A stretch of DNA of 64,000 bases from Allorhizobium sonneratiae (GTDB taxonomy: Bacteria > Pseudomonadota > Alphaproteobacteria > Rhizobiales > Rhizobiaceae): contig NZ_JAMKOJ010000007.1 in NCBI RefSeq assembly GCF_023700755.1, positions 124,001 to 188,000 of the forward strand. The letters are read 5' to 3'. Below are positions 1 to 9,014 of the stretch, one piece after another. Within the stretch, counting starts at the first letter, position 1, and every line of letters starts with the position of its first letter. The notes under the pieces were generated by a model. The model saw nothing but the letters and a program-made list of their open reading frames with translations. It was not told the origin of the DNA and did no database searches. Both the position numbers and the translations under genes were made by a program.

Positions 1-576
1 GGGGATCTCCCGTTCCTCGAAGGTCTGCGGCCTTGTATAATGCGGATGTTCAAGAAGACCGTCCTCGAAGCTTTCATGCAGGCCGGAGAGATCGTTGCCC
101 ATGACGCCGGGAAGAATGCGCACGACCGCATCGAGCAGGATCAGCGCCGCCGGTTCGCCGCCGGAGAGAATGTAGTCGCCGATCGAGACCTCTTCCAGTT
201 GACGGGCATCGATGACGCGTTGATCCACGCCCTCAAACCGTCCGCAGACGATCACAGCCCCATCGCCGCTCGCCAGTTCGCGCACGCGGGCCTGGGTGAG
301 CGGTCGTCCGCGCGGGCTCATCAACAGCCGCGGACGGCTGTCATCCGCGACAGAATCAATGGCGCGCGCCAGCACATCGGGTCGCAGAACCATGCCCGCG
401 CCGCCGCCTGCGGGGGTGTCATCGACACTGCGATGCCTGTCGAGGGCAAAATCGCGGATCTGCACCGTCGTCATTCGCCAGTCGCCGCGCTCCAGCGCCC
501 GTCCGGCAAGGGAATGGCCGAGATGACCGGGAAACATCTCCGGGTAGAGCGTCAGCACCGTCGCATGAAAGCTCAT
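1..576 (-). CDS. trmD: tRNA (guanine-N1)-methyltransferase TrmD, C-terminal part missing (cut by window edge)
   Basis: TrmD methylates G37 at N1 in tRNAs reading CNN codons, using SAM, and so prevents +1 frameshifting. The reading frame starts at ATG 576 and stays open for 192 codons to base 1, so the 3' part lies outside the window. Family landmarks are visible: [17 protein letters not shown] at the start, a [11 protein letters not shown] segment, then LLMSPRGRP and the trefoil-knot SAM region with [11 protein letters not shown] and [10 protein letters not shown], and finally PGVMGN and HPHYTRP near the edge. Its ATG overlaps the rimM stop as ATGA, so the two are translationally coupled in the usual rpsP-rimM-trmD order. 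No frameshift is seen. Confidence 0.95.
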   Translation of the reverse strand, partial: MSFHATVLTLYPEMFPGHLGHSLAGRALERGDWRMTTVQIRDFALDRHRSVDDTPAGGGAGMVLRPDVLARAIDSVADDSRPRLLMSPRGRPLTQARVRELASGDGAVIVCGRFEGVDQRVIDARQLEEVSIGDYILSGGEPAALILLDAVVRILPGVMGNDLSGLHESFEDGLLEHPHYTRPQTFEEREIP

Positions 577-1181
577 GCGCCGTCGCCTTTGCTGCCCGGA
601 TTTTTCTTCTGCGGTCCCTTCCTGTCGATGCGTCCTTCCGGATCGAAAGGGTCATCGGGATTTTCATCGACAAGGCCGGCGGCAATCGGATCGATCAGCA
701 GCTTGCCGGCCTCGAGATCGATTTCCAGTACCGCCGCTTCGGAAAAGGGGATGAGAACGGGGCGCTTGCCCGGCCCTTTGACCTCCAGAAGATCGCCAGC
801 GCCGAAATCGAAAACGGCGGTTACCGCGCCATAGCTTTTGCCGCTTGCGTCGAAAACATCCAGACCTTCGAGATCCGCATAGAAAAATTCGTCCTCATCG
901 AGATCTTCATCGGGCAGCGCATTGCGGTCGATGAAAAGCTCCAGCCCATTCAGCGCCTCAGCGGCAGTGCGGTCATTGACGCCGCGAAAACGGACAATGA
1001 CGACATTCTTGGCCTCGCGCAGATCGAGCACTTCGAAAACCCGACCATCGGCACTGTGTAAATGGCCATAATCGCCAAAGGCCAGTGGATCGGCGGTAAA
1101 GACCTTGACCCTGACTTCGCCGCGCAGCCCCTGCGCTGCACCGATCACACCCATCAATACGGGATTTTCAAGTTTGCTCAT
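573..1181 (-). CDS. rimM: 16S rRNA processing protein RimM
   Basis: RimM binds ribosomal protein S19 and helps maturation of the 30S head. The 202-residue product has the N-terminal RimM beta barrel ([19 protein letters not shown], residues about 8-26) and a C-terminal PRC barrel with [13 protein letters not shown] and VLIPF. A charged tail (about residues 180-202, rich in D, P, R and K) extends past the usual end of the family, as is common in rhizobia. I chose ATG 1181 because AGGGG lies just upstream; a TTG one codon earlier is the only alternative. It sits between rpsP (a 250-base gap with a hairpin) and trmD (4-base overlap). Confidence 0.95.
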   Translation of the reverse strand: MSKLENPVLMGVIGAAQGLRGEVRVKVFTADPLAFGDYGHLHSADGRVFEVLDLREAKNVVIVRFRGVNDRTAAEALNGLELFIDRNALPDEDLDEDEFFYADLEGLDVFDASGKSYGAVTAVFDFGAGDLLEVKGPGKRPVLIPFSEAAVLEIDLEAGKLLIDPIAAGLVDENPDDPFDPEGRIDRKGPQKKNPGSKGDGA

Positions 1182-1284
1182 CAAAGCCCCTGCTTGGACA
1201 GAGAAGGTTTGAGCCTTTTAAGCAGGATTTCAGAAAACAGGCCATCGGTTTTCGGAGCAAACTGCAAAAGACTTTCAACGGCAA

Positions 1285-1312
1285 ACGGGCGACATGATCC
1301 CATGCCGCCCGT
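1285..1312 (-). terminator. Hairpin between rpsP and rimM
   Basis: Arms ACGGGCG (1285-1291) and CGCCCGT (1306-1312) enclose a second stem CATG/CATG with a four-base loop. On the minus strand the stem is followed only by TTT, so this is at best a weak terminator. It lies 122 bases after the rpsP stop and 104 before rimM, where it could lower rimM-trmD expression relative to S16 or protect the rpsP 3' end. The rest of the 250-base gap shows nothing else I can support. Confidence 0.4.
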
Positions 1313-1434
1313 CGATAAAAGCATTCTGGCACCATCAGCCTTCATCAAAATCATGAAAGATGCTGCATGATGCTGATTGTTTTCATGCTGTTCAACCTCA
1401 GGCCACGGTCTGCCCAAGGGTGCACAAAGCAAGA

Positions 1435-1794
1435 TCAGGCAGCAGCTTCGGCAGCGTCAGCAGCCTTCTGAGCCTTCTCAGCAGCGCGTTCCTGAGCCTT
1501 CTTGCCCGGCTTTGCCTTTTCCGGGTTGCTGCGGGCGTCGCGCTTGGCAAGGCCGGCCTGATCAAGGAAACGCAGAACGCGGTCAGTCGGCTGTGCACCC
1601 TTGGCAAGCCATTCCTTGACGCGCTCGATGTCGAGTTCAACGCGCTTTTCACTGTCCTTGCCGAGCATCGGGTTCCAGGAACCGAGCTTTTCCAGGAAGC
1701 GGCCATCGCGCGGGCTGCGGGCGTCGGCAACGACGATGTGGTAATAAGGACGCTTCTTGGAACCGCCGCGAGCGAGACGAATCTTGAGGGACAT
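1435..1794 (-). CDS. rpsP: 30S ribosomal protein S16
   Basis: S16 is a small-subunit assembly protein that binds 16S rRNA. The 119-residue product starts with the family signature [20 protein letters not shown] and has the core [14 protein letters not shown]. After about residue 85 comes an alanine- and lysine-rich tail ([15 protein letters not shown]) that is longer than in enterobacteria and typical of alphaproteobacteria. It lies 59 bases downstream of chorismate mutase and ahead of rimM-trmD on the same strand. Confidence 0.98.
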   Translation of the reverse strand: MSLKIRLARGGSKKRPYYHIVVADARSPRDGRFLEKLGSWNPMLGKDSEKRVELDIERVKEWLAKGAQPTDRVLRFLDQAGLAKRDARSNPEKAKPGKKAQERAAEKAQKAADAAEAAA

Positions 1795-1853
1795 GAGTTA
1801 CTCCTTAGGGTCTTTGGCCCGCTTTGGCGGACCGGTTTTTGTTGAGGCCGCCG

Positions 1854-2174
1854 TCAGGCGGTCTGTTCGGTTTGACCGCCATGTTCGGCGGCAATGGCTT
1901 CATGATGCCGGATGACTTCCTTGATGATGAAGTTCAGGAACTTCTCAGCGAAATCCGGGTCCAGATCGGCATCGTGGGCAAGCCGCCGCAAACGCTCGAT
2001 CTGGTATTCCTCGCGCGCCGGATCGGCAGGCGGAAGGTCGTGTAGGGCTTTGAGCACGCCAACCGCTTTGGTGCAGCGGAACCGTTCGGCAAGCATATGC
2101 ACCAGAGCCGCATCGATATTATCGATCGATTGGCGGTAGCCAGCGAGTTCTTGCTTGATAGCTGGGTCAATCAC
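1854..2174 (-). CDS. Chorismate mutase, AroQ class
   Basis: Converts chorismate to prephenate, the branch point to phenylalanine and tyrosine. The 106-residue all-helical product fits a stand-alone AroQ mutase: helix 1 carries YRQSIDNIDAALVHMLAERF with the substrate-binding Arg and the IDNID motif, and helix 2 has REEYQIERLRRLA. The start is GTG 2174, twelve bases after the ffh stop, with AGGA upstream; I see no better ATG. In many alphaproteobacteria this gene sits between ffh and rpsP, so it is probably cotranscribed with them. A regulatory role in that operon is not evident from the sequence. Confidence 0.9.
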   Translation of the reverse strand: MIDPAIKQELAGYRQSIDNIDAALVHMLAERFRCTKAVGVLKALHDLPPADPAREEYQIERLRRLAHDADLDPDFAEKFLNFIIKEVIRHHEAIAAEHGGQTEQTA

Positions 2175-2186
2175 AGGCGAACATCC

Positions 2187-3743
<1,557 letters not shown>

Positions 3744-3759
3744 CTGATCTTCCTTCATC

Positions 3760-3783
3760 GATTTCAGCGGTGACACTGAAATC
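3760..3783 (-). promoter_or_regulatory. Hairpin directly upstream of the ffh ribosome binding site
   Basis: Perfect 8-bp inverted repeat: GATTTCAG (3760-3767) and CTGAAATC (3776-3783) with an 8-base loop. It ends a few bases before the GAAGGAAG Shine-Dalgarno of ffh. Placed there it could influence ribosome access. The effect is inference; the repeat is plain. Confidence 0.5.
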
Positions 3784-3819
3784 TCGTCTCTTGCGGCGGC
3801 AAAAACAAGATGCAAAGCC

Positions 3820-3960
3820 AAAAACCACCCGAGGGCGCATCGCGCTGTCGGGTGTTGACCTCCGGGATCTGTTTATACCACAAGGGGTCCCGGTCGGTGG
3901 CTCGGAGTCATGTCTCGTCGCAGATTGGCGCGATAAACAGCAAAATCCGGTCAAAGTCAA
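3820..3960 (-). ncRNA. Candidate structured leader or small RNA upstream of ffh, ending in an intrinsic terminator
   Basis: On the minus strand TTGACT (3960-3955), a 17-base spacer and TTTATC (3937-3932) form a plausible sigma-70 type promoter, giving a start near 3925. The RNA could fold a stem CCGGGA/TCCCGG (3862-3867 with 3888-3893). It then meets CACCCGA/TCGGGTG (3826-3832 with 3848-3854), with an inner GCGC/GCGC stem, followed by GTTTTT. That is a convincing terminator 77 bases before ffh. The product would be about 105 nt. It contains no SRP RNA core motif, so it is not 4.5S RNA. Either a stand-alone small RNA or an attenuated ffh leader fits. Confidence 0.5.
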
Positions 3961-4224
3961 GAGATAGGCTGATCTTTGCGCAAAACAGGGCCGATCGGCC
4001 CTGGTGACGTGATGATAGCCTTTTCCTGTTTTGACAGAAAGGTTGAAATAAAATGACAGAACCTTGCGCCTTGAGAAGGAGGCTTTGGTTGTTGCCTCCT
4101 TCAGGCACAGGTTTCTGTCTTTGGATGATTTCCTTTATGCCCTTCAGCCAAGTTTCTCGGGGTTACCAAGCTGGCAAGCTTTATTCTCGTGATCAGATGA
4201 ATGCACGATCACGACAGCCTTGGC
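3961..4224. other. Intergenic stretch between ffh leader and cytochrome b561, rich in palindromes
   Basis: No coding frame here looks real. Three perfect inverted repeats stand out. CAGGGCCGATCGGCCCTG (3986-4003) is followed by TTTT on the minus strand. GAAGGAGGC/GCCTCCTTC (4075-4083 and 4094-4102) has a 10-base loop. TCGTGATC/GATCACGA (4187-4194 and 4207-4214) lies just after the cytochrome b561 stop. One or more probably ends the b561 transcript on the minus strand, the 3986-4003 palindrome being the best candidate because of its U tract. Confidence 0.45.
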
Positions 4225-4734
4225 TTACGATTTGACGCCGGTGGTCATGCGCGCCAGCACATTGGTCTTCCAGTAGAATTGATGGACCATGGCACCGAGG
4301 ATGTGGGCGACGATCAGCGCCCAAAGCGCCACTTTGAAAATGCCGCCATGCAGTTCTCCCGGTAGCGACAAGCCGAAATAATATTTCGCGATGCCGGACA
4401 GCGGCATGATCAGGAACAGCAGATAAAGCGTGTAATGGGCGATCTTCGCACCGAGCTGGATCAGGGGCGGCTCTTCCTCAGGGGCGTCCGGTGCGCCGTA
4501 ACTGAGACGCATGGCTAGACGCACAAAAAACAGCAGCAGAATGGCAATGCCGACATAGGCATGAATATTGGCACTGGCGATGTCATTGGCTGTAACCGTT
4601 TCGCCATGACGAACAAGCCTGTTCCAGTGTTCCATGCCGTCGGAAAAGAGCAGATTGAAGAAAATCAAAAGCGCCATCAGCCAATGTACGGCGCGCTGAG
4701 CAAATGTATAGCCTGTGACCGGCGTCGAAGCCAT
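4225..4734 (-). CDS. Cytochrome b561 family protein
   Basis: A di-heme b-type cytochrome of the inner membrane (CybB-like), thought to pass electrons between quinol and periplasmic or peroxide acceptors. The 169-residue product has four hydrophobic segments and histidines in the expected places: RAVHWLM (H17) in helix 1, NIHAYVG before helix 2, AKIAHYTLYLL in helix 3, and VAHILGAMVHQFYW in helix 4. It is monocistronic. A promoter-like TTGAAA-19-TATAAT lies 190 bases upstream on the same strand. The physiological partner cannot be told from sequence. Confidence 0.88.
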   Translation of the reverse strand: MASTPVTGYTFAQRAVHWLMALLIFFNLLFSDGMEHWNRLVRHGETVTANDIASANIHAYVGIAILLLFFVRLAMRLSYGAPDAPEEEPPLIQLGAKIAHYTLYLLFLIMPLSGIAKYYFGLSLPGELHGGIFKVALWALIVAHILGAMVHQFYWKTNVLARMTTGVKS

Positions 4735-4922
4735 TTTGAAAAGTCCTTTTATCTGTTCTCGATCGGGCGACAGAAGAAGAAAAACCTGTCAACAGGCTGA
4801 ATATGGGGGTCGATGAAGGTCCTGTCCCGAGCGAATGAAAATGAACCCGCCTGTGAAAACCAGTTCTGCGGCGATCCCATCCGGTTACCGGACTAGACGC
4901 TGCTTCACCTGCATTTTGCACA

Positions 4923-4953
4923 ATTATACGTTTGGCGAAATGTGGAATTTCAA
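4923..4953 (-). promoter_or_regulatory. Promoter candidate for cytochrome b561
   Basis: On the minus strand TTGAAA (4953-4948), a 19-base spacer and a perfect TATAAT (4928-4923) lie in an AT-rich patch. The leader to ATG 4734 would be about 180 bases. The spacer is slightly long. The gap 4735-5099 otherwise holds the lpdA terminator and nothing else recognisable. Confidence 0.4.
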
Positions 4954-5009
4954 TATTACGTAAATATAATACTTGTCTTTTTCAGTCCGGTTATCGTTGC
5001 CGTGTGCAT

Positions 5010-5043
5010 AAAAAACGCGCCTGACATGATCAGGCGCGTTTTT
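5010..5043 (-). terminator. Intrinsic terminator of lpdA (bidirectional in form)
   Basis: Perfect 10-bp stem ACGCGCCTGA/TCAGGCGCGT with a five-base loop CATGA, flanked by A6 on one side and T5 on the other. It sits about 60 bases after the lpdA stop and would end the mdh-suc-lpd transcript on the minus strand. The symmetric A and T tracts mean it could also stop transcription from the other direction. Confidence 0.9.
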
Positions 5044-5099
5044 AATCGTAGCGTGTATGGAAGGGCTGGCGCGATTTAAAGCCAGCCCCTTTGCTTTGC

Positions 5100-6506
5100 T
5101 TACATATGGATCGGCTTGAAGAAGGTGGCGAGTGCCGCTTCCTTCACCGCTTCCGACATGGTCGGATGGGCATGGCAGGTGCGGCCGAGATCTTCGGAAG
5201 ACCCGCCGAATTCCATCAGCACGGCAGCTTCGTGGATCATTTCGCCAGCGCCGAAGCCAACGATATGCACGCCCAACACCCGGTCGGTCTCCTTGTCGGC
5301 CAGAACCTTGACGAAACCGTCCGTCACCTGCATGGCGCGAGCGCGGCCATTGGCGGTGAAGGGGAATTTACCAGCCTTGTAGGCAATGCCTGCGGCCTTG
5401 AGTTCCTCTTCCGTTTTGCCGACGGAGGCGACTTCCGGCTGGGTGTAAACAACGCCGGGAATGACGTCGTAATTCACATGCCCATGCTGACCGGCGAGGA
5501 TTTCGGCAAGCGCCACGCCCTCATCCTCGGCCTTGTGTGCGAGCATCGGACCCTTGACCACGTCGCCGATGGCGTAGATGCCAGCGACATTGGTGCGGAA
5601 ATGGCCGTCGATTTCGACACGACCGCGATTGTCGAGCGCAACACCCGCCTCTTCAAGGCCAAGGCCTGCGGTATAGGGTTTGCGGCCGGTGGCGACCAGC
5701 ACGACATCGGCCTCCAGCGTCTGGGCTTCACCGCCCTTGACAGGCTCGAAGGTGACCTTGGCGCCAGCGCCTGCCTTTTCGACAGCCGTGACCTTGGCGC
5801 CGAGATTGAACTCCATGCCCTGCTTGGCCAGCATGCGCTGGAACTGCTTCGACACTTCGCCGTCCATGCCGCCGAGAATAGTGTCGAGATATTCGACCAC
5901 CGTGACCTTGGCGCCAAGACGCGACCAGACCGAGCCGAGTTCGAGACCGATGACGCCGCCACCGACGACGATCATCTTGCCCGGCACCTTGTCGAGTGCA
6001 ATGCCGCCGGTGGAGGAGACGATGACCTTTTCGTCGATATCGACGGCAACGCCCGGGATGCCTGCGACTTCGGAGCCGGTGGCAATGACGATGTTCTTCG
6101 TTTCGAGAACCTGTTCCTCGCCCTTGTCATTGGTGACGGAGACTTTGCCTGCGGCAAGGATCTTGCCGGTGCCCTGAATGCCGTCGATCTTGTTCTTCTT
6201 GAACAGGAAGGCGACGCCCTCGACATTGGCTTTCACCACGCTGTCCTTGTGGCCCATCATCTTTTCAAGGTTGAGCTTGGGGGCGGCAACCTCGACGCCG
6301 AGATCGGCCATGCCATGGGCGGCGTGGGCAAACATTTCCGAGGCATGCAGCAGCGCCTTGGACGGAATGCAGCCAACATTGAGGCAGGTGCCGCCATAGG
6401 TGGCGCGCTTTTCGACCACGGCCACCTTCATGCCCAGCTGCGCCGCCTTGATGGCGCAGACATAACCGCCGGGGCCGGAGCCGATTACCACAAGATCATA
6501 AGCCAT
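5100..6506 (-). CDS. lpdA: Dihydrolipoyl dehydrogenase (E3), 2-oxoglutarate dehydrogenase complex
   Basis: Flavoprotein that re-oxidises dihydrolipoyl groups on E2 with NAD. The 468-residue product has the FAD motif VVIGSGPGGYVCAIKAAQLG at the N terminus, the redox disulfide in GGTCLNVGCIPSKALL (about residues 38-53), an NAD motif VGGGVIGLELGSVW (about 180), and the C-terminal HAHPTMSE catalytic His-Glu signature. It is the last gene of the sucAB operon, though separated from sucB by a MAPEG gene and a LysE-type gene. Two hairpins lie in the 88-base gap before it, and a strong terminator follows. Confidence 0.97.
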   Translation of the reverse strand: MAYDLVVIGSGPGGYVCAIKAAQLGMKVAVVEKRATYGGTCLNVGCIPSKALLHASEMFAHAAHGMADLGVEVAAPKLNLEKMMGHKDSVVKANVEGVAFLFKKNKIDGIQGTGKILAAGKVSVTNDKGEEQVLETKNIVIATGSEVAGIPGVAVDIDEKVIVSSTGGIALDKVPGKMIVVGGGVIGLELGSVWSRLGAKVTVVEYLDTILGGMDGEVSKQFQRMLAKQGMEFNLGAKVTAVEKAGAGAKVTFEPVKGGEAQTLEADVVLVATGRKPYTAGLGLEEAGVALDNRGRVEIDGHFRTNVAGIYAIGDVVKGPMLAHKAEDEGVALAEILAGQHGHVNYDVIPGVVYTQPEVASVGKTEEELKAAGIAYKAGKFPFTANGRARAMQVTDGFVKVLADKETDRVLGVHIVGFGAGEMIHEAAVLMEFGGSSEDLGRTCHAHPTMSEAVKEAALATFFKPIHM

Positions 6507-6530
6507 TTCAGTCGTTCCTTTGTCTTGGTA

Positions 6531-6580
6531 CCGCTGTCGCAGCGGACAGCGGCAAATTCAGCGGGCGCAAGACTGCGCCC
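6531..6580 (-). other. Two tandem hairpins between the LysE-type gene and lpdA
   Basis: GGGCGC/GCGCCC (6563-6568 and 6575-6580) and CCGCTGTC/GACAGCGG (6531-6538 and 6545-6552) follow each other within 50 bases. Neither is followed by a U tract on the minus strand, so they look like transcript-processing or stability elements rather than terminators. They occupy most of the gap before lpdA. Confidence 0.55.
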
Positions 6581-6594
6581 GAATGGGAGAAAGC

Positions 6595-7236
6595 TCAGCT
6601 TGCCTTTTCCGTTGCCAGCTTCAGGCCAAGCAGAATGAAGACCGCGCCGCTTGCCCGATCGATCCACTGGCTGGCGCGGGAGAAGGCAGCGCGCATTTTC
6701 GGTGTGGTCATGAAGACGCTGACGCCGATGAACCAGGCGATCAGGCAGCTGGCCATGACCAGTCCATAGCCGAACTTCACCATCATCGGCGTATGAACGC
6801 TGACCACGGTGGAGAAGATCGACAGGAAGAAGAAGACCGGCTTGGGATTGAGCGCATTGGCGGCAAAACCGAGACCGAAGGCCTTGGCCGAAGACTGCAC
6901 CTTGCGCGCTTCAGCCGGGCTTTCGGGCTTTACCGACATGTCCGCCTTGCCGGCGCGCAATGCCTTGATGCCGATATAGATCAGATAGGCCACACCGCAC
7001 CATTTGACGATGTTGAACAGATAGATCGACTGGGAAATGATCAGTCCAAGGCCAAGAATGGTATAGGTGACATGAAACATCAGCGAGGTGCCGATGCCGA
7101 AACTGGTGATGATGGCAGACCGGCGGCCATGCAGGATCGACTGGCGCATGACCATGGCAAGGTCTGCGCCGGGTGACACGATGGCGAAGGAAAAAATCGC
7201 CATTAGCGAGGCAAGTTCGATCAGATAAGGATGCAT
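6595..7236 (-). CDS. LysE/RhtB family amino-acid exporter
   Basis: A small inner-membrane exporter of the LysE superfamily, 213 residues with about six hydrophobic segments. Family features are the opening LIELASLMAIFSFAIVSPGA with its SPGAD motif (about 19-23), GIGTSLMFHV, and ALNPKPVFFF (about 140). I start it at ATG 7236 because GGAG lies just upstream, and because the longer frame would overlap the preceding MAPEG gene. Substrate is unknown. It sits inside the suc-lpd operon, 20 bases after the MAPEG stop, so it would be expressed with 2-oxoglutarate dehydrogenase. Confidence 0.88.
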   Translation of the reverse strand: MHPYLIELASLMAIFSFAIVSPGADLAMVMRQSILHGRRSAIITSFGIGTSLMFHVTYTILGLGLIISQSIYLFNIVKWCGVAYLIYIGIKALRAGKADMSVKPESPAEARKVQSSAKAFGLGFAANALNPKPVFFFLSIFSTVVSVHTPMMVKFGYGLVMASCLIAWFIGVSVFMTTPKMRAAFSRASQWIDRASGAVFILLGLKLATEKAS

Positions 7237-7256
7237 GGCTCCGATTCCCCTTATGG

Positions 7257-7670
7257 TTAAAACATCAGCACAATAAACATCATGGCGAGGCCCAGCATAG
7301 AGGCGACCCAGACGAGTGAGCGAATATAAGGAATGCCGGTGAGATAAAGCGGGATATAGAGCAGACGGGCTGCCAGCCACAGCCAGGCGCCCATGCGGGC
7401 CAGACCTGAGGGATCGCCTGCCAGAATGACACCAAAGGCAAGGGCGAGAAAAGCAGGATAGGTTTCACGGAAATTCATCGAGGCGCGGGCAGCGCGGCCT
7501 GCGAGCTTTCCTTCCGGCTTGCGGTCGCCGTCACGGGGGCCGGCATTCCACGTCGTTCCCAGTTCCCGCGTGGCGGTCATGCCCTGCAGCAGAATATGAA
7601 CGACGAGAAGAACGATGCTGATGCCAATCAGCGGCAGCATGGGCGAGGCGGCAAAAAAACTCGGCTGCAT
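7257..7670 (-). CDS. MAPEG family membrane protein
   Basis: A 137-residue membrane protein of the MAPEG (eicosanoid and glutathione metabolism) superfamily. It has four hydrophobic segments and the loop RELGTTWNAGPRDG, followed by AGRAARASMNFRETYPAF, the motif that marks the family: RA.R...N..E..P.F. Bacterial members have no agreed substrate. It lies in the same direction between sucB and the LysE-type gene, separated from sucB by a hairpin-containing 68-base gap. Its presence inside a TCA operon is seen in other rhizobia, but the link is unexplained. Confidence 0.82.
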   Translation of the reverse strand: MQPSFFAASPMLPLIGISIVLLVVHILLQGMTATRELGTTWNAGPRDGDRKPEGKLAGRAARASMNFRETYPAFLALAFGVILAGDPSGLARMGAWLWLAARLLYIPLYLTGIPYIRSLVWVASMLGLAMMFIVLMF

Positions 7671-7689
7671 TGGAAGGCTCCCCGGTTGA

Positions 7690-7721
7690 CGTCAGCGGCG
7701 GTGAATTGCACGCCGCTGACG
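7690..7721 (-). other. Strong hairpin just after sucB
   Basis: Perfect 11-bp stem: CGTCAGCGGCG (7690-7700) and CGCCGCTGACG (7711-7721), with a 10-base loop. It begins 18 bases after the sucB stop on the minus strand and is not followed by a U tract. It may protect the sucAB 3' end from exonucleases, or act as an attenuator for the MAPEG-LysE-lpdA part of the operon. Confidence 0.65.
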
Positions 7722-7738
7722 AAAGACAAATAGCCGGA

Positions 7739-8959
7739 TCAGAGATCGAGAACCAGACGTTCCGGATCTTCCAGGCTTTCCTTGACCCGCACGAGGAAGG
7801 TGACGGCTTCCTTGCCGTCAACGATGCGGTGGTCATAGGACAGCGCCAGATACATCATCGGACGGATGACGATCTGACCGCCAACCACGACCGGACGCTC
7901 CTGGATCTTGTGCATGCCGAGAATGCCGGACTGCGGTGCATTCAGGATCGGCGAGGACATCAGCGAGCCATAGACACCGCCATTGGTGATGGTGAAGGTG
8001 CCTCCCTGCATATCGGCCATGGAGAGGTTGCCGTCGCGGGCTGCCTTGGCAAGACGGCCGAGTTCCTTCTCGACGCCGGCAATCGACAGCTGGTCGGCAT
8101 CGCGGATCACTGGAACCACGAGGCCCTTGTCCGTGCCGACAGCCATGCCGATATGGCAGTAGTTCTTGTAGATGATGTCCGTGCCGTCGATTTCAGCGTT
8201 GACGGCGGGCAGTTCCTTCAGCGCGTGGGTGACGGCCTTTGTGAAGAAGCCCATGAAGCCCATCTTCACGCCATGCTTCTTCTCGAAGATGTCCTTGTAC
8301 TTGGTGCGCAGGTCCATCACTGCCTTCATGTCCACCTCGTTATAGGTGGTCAGCATGGCGGCGGTGTTCTGGGCGTCCTTCAGGCGCTTGGCGATGGTCT
8401 GGCGCAGGCGGGTCATCTTGACGCGCTCTTCACGCACCTGATCGTCGGCAGACGAGGCCGGACGGGCGGCGGCAGCCGGTGCCGGAGCGGCAGCGGTCGT
8501 GCCCTTGGAGATGGCGGCGAGAACGTCGCCCTTCAGCACCTGGCCGCGCTTGCCGGAGCCATCGACATCGGCAGTGTTGATGTTGTTGTCGGCGGCAAGT
8601 TTGGCAGCTGCCGGGGCGGCCGGCATGGAAGCCGATGCTGCGGGCTGAGCGGCGGGGGCAGCCGGAGCGGCAGCAGCAGGGGCAGGCGCTGCGGCGGCGG
8701 GAGCCGATGCACCGGCGGAAGCGCCTTCGGCGATCTGGCCGAGCAGGGCGCCGAGGCCGACGGTTTCACCGTTCTGGGCGACGATTTCGGTCAGAACACC
8801 GGAGGCGGGGCAGGGAACTTCCACCGTGACCTTGTCGGTTTCGAGTTCAACGAGCGGCTCGTCAGCCTTGACGACATCGCCTACCTTCTTGAACCAGGTG
8901 CCGACCGTGGCTTCGCTGACGGATTCTCCCAGGGTGGGGACGCGGATTTCAGTGGCCAT
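7739..8959 (-). CDS. sucB: Dihydrolipoyllysine succinyltransferase (E2), 2-oxoglutarate dehydrogenase
   Basis: Core of the 2-oxoglutarate dehydrogenase complex; transfers succinyl from lipoyl-lysine to CoA. The 406-residue product starts [18 protein letters not shown] at ATG 8959; a longer frame upstream overlaps sucA and is not family sequence. There is one lipoyl domain with the modified lysine K43 in [10 protein letters not shown] long Ala/Pro linker follows (about 80-130), then a peripheral subunit-binding domain ([18 protein letters not shown]) and the catalytic domain ending in [13 protein letters not shown] with the active His and Asp. It lies 55 bases after sucA. Confidence 0.98.
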   Translation of the reverse strand: MATEIRVPTLGESVSEATVGTWFKKVGDVVKADEPLVELETDKVTVEVPCPASGVLTEIVAQNGETVGLGALLGQIAEGASAGASAPAAAAPAPAAAAPAAPAAQPAASASMPAAPAAAKLAADNNINTADVDGSGKRGQVLKGDVLAAISKGTTAAAPAPAAAARPASSADDQVREERVKMTRLRQTIAKRLKDAQNTAAMLTTYNEVDMKAVMDLRTKYKDIFEKKHGVKMGFMGFFTKAVTHALKELPAVNAEIDGTDIIYKNYCHIGMAVGTDKGLVVPVIRDADQLSIAGVEKELGRLAKAARDGNLSMADMQGGTFTITNGGVYGSLMSSPILNAPQSGILGMHKIQERPVVVGGQIVIRPMMYLALSYDHRIVDGKEAVTFLVRVKESLEDPERLVLDL

Positions 8960-9014
8960 AATGAGGATTCCATTGATCTTAGGGCGTTTCGGGCGAAGAG
9001 TGTGGCGGGCGGCA

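Noticed and set aside
3820..4224. SRP 4.5S RNA gene beside ffh
   Set aside because: I looked on both strands for the GGAAGGAAGCAGC-type core and did not find it. The structured RNA there must be something else.
5091..6638. A 515-codon plus-strand open frame opposite lpdA
   Set aside because: It is antisense to a clear dihydrolipoyl dehydrogenase and has no family signature. Long antisense frames are common in GC-rich genes with strong third-position bias.
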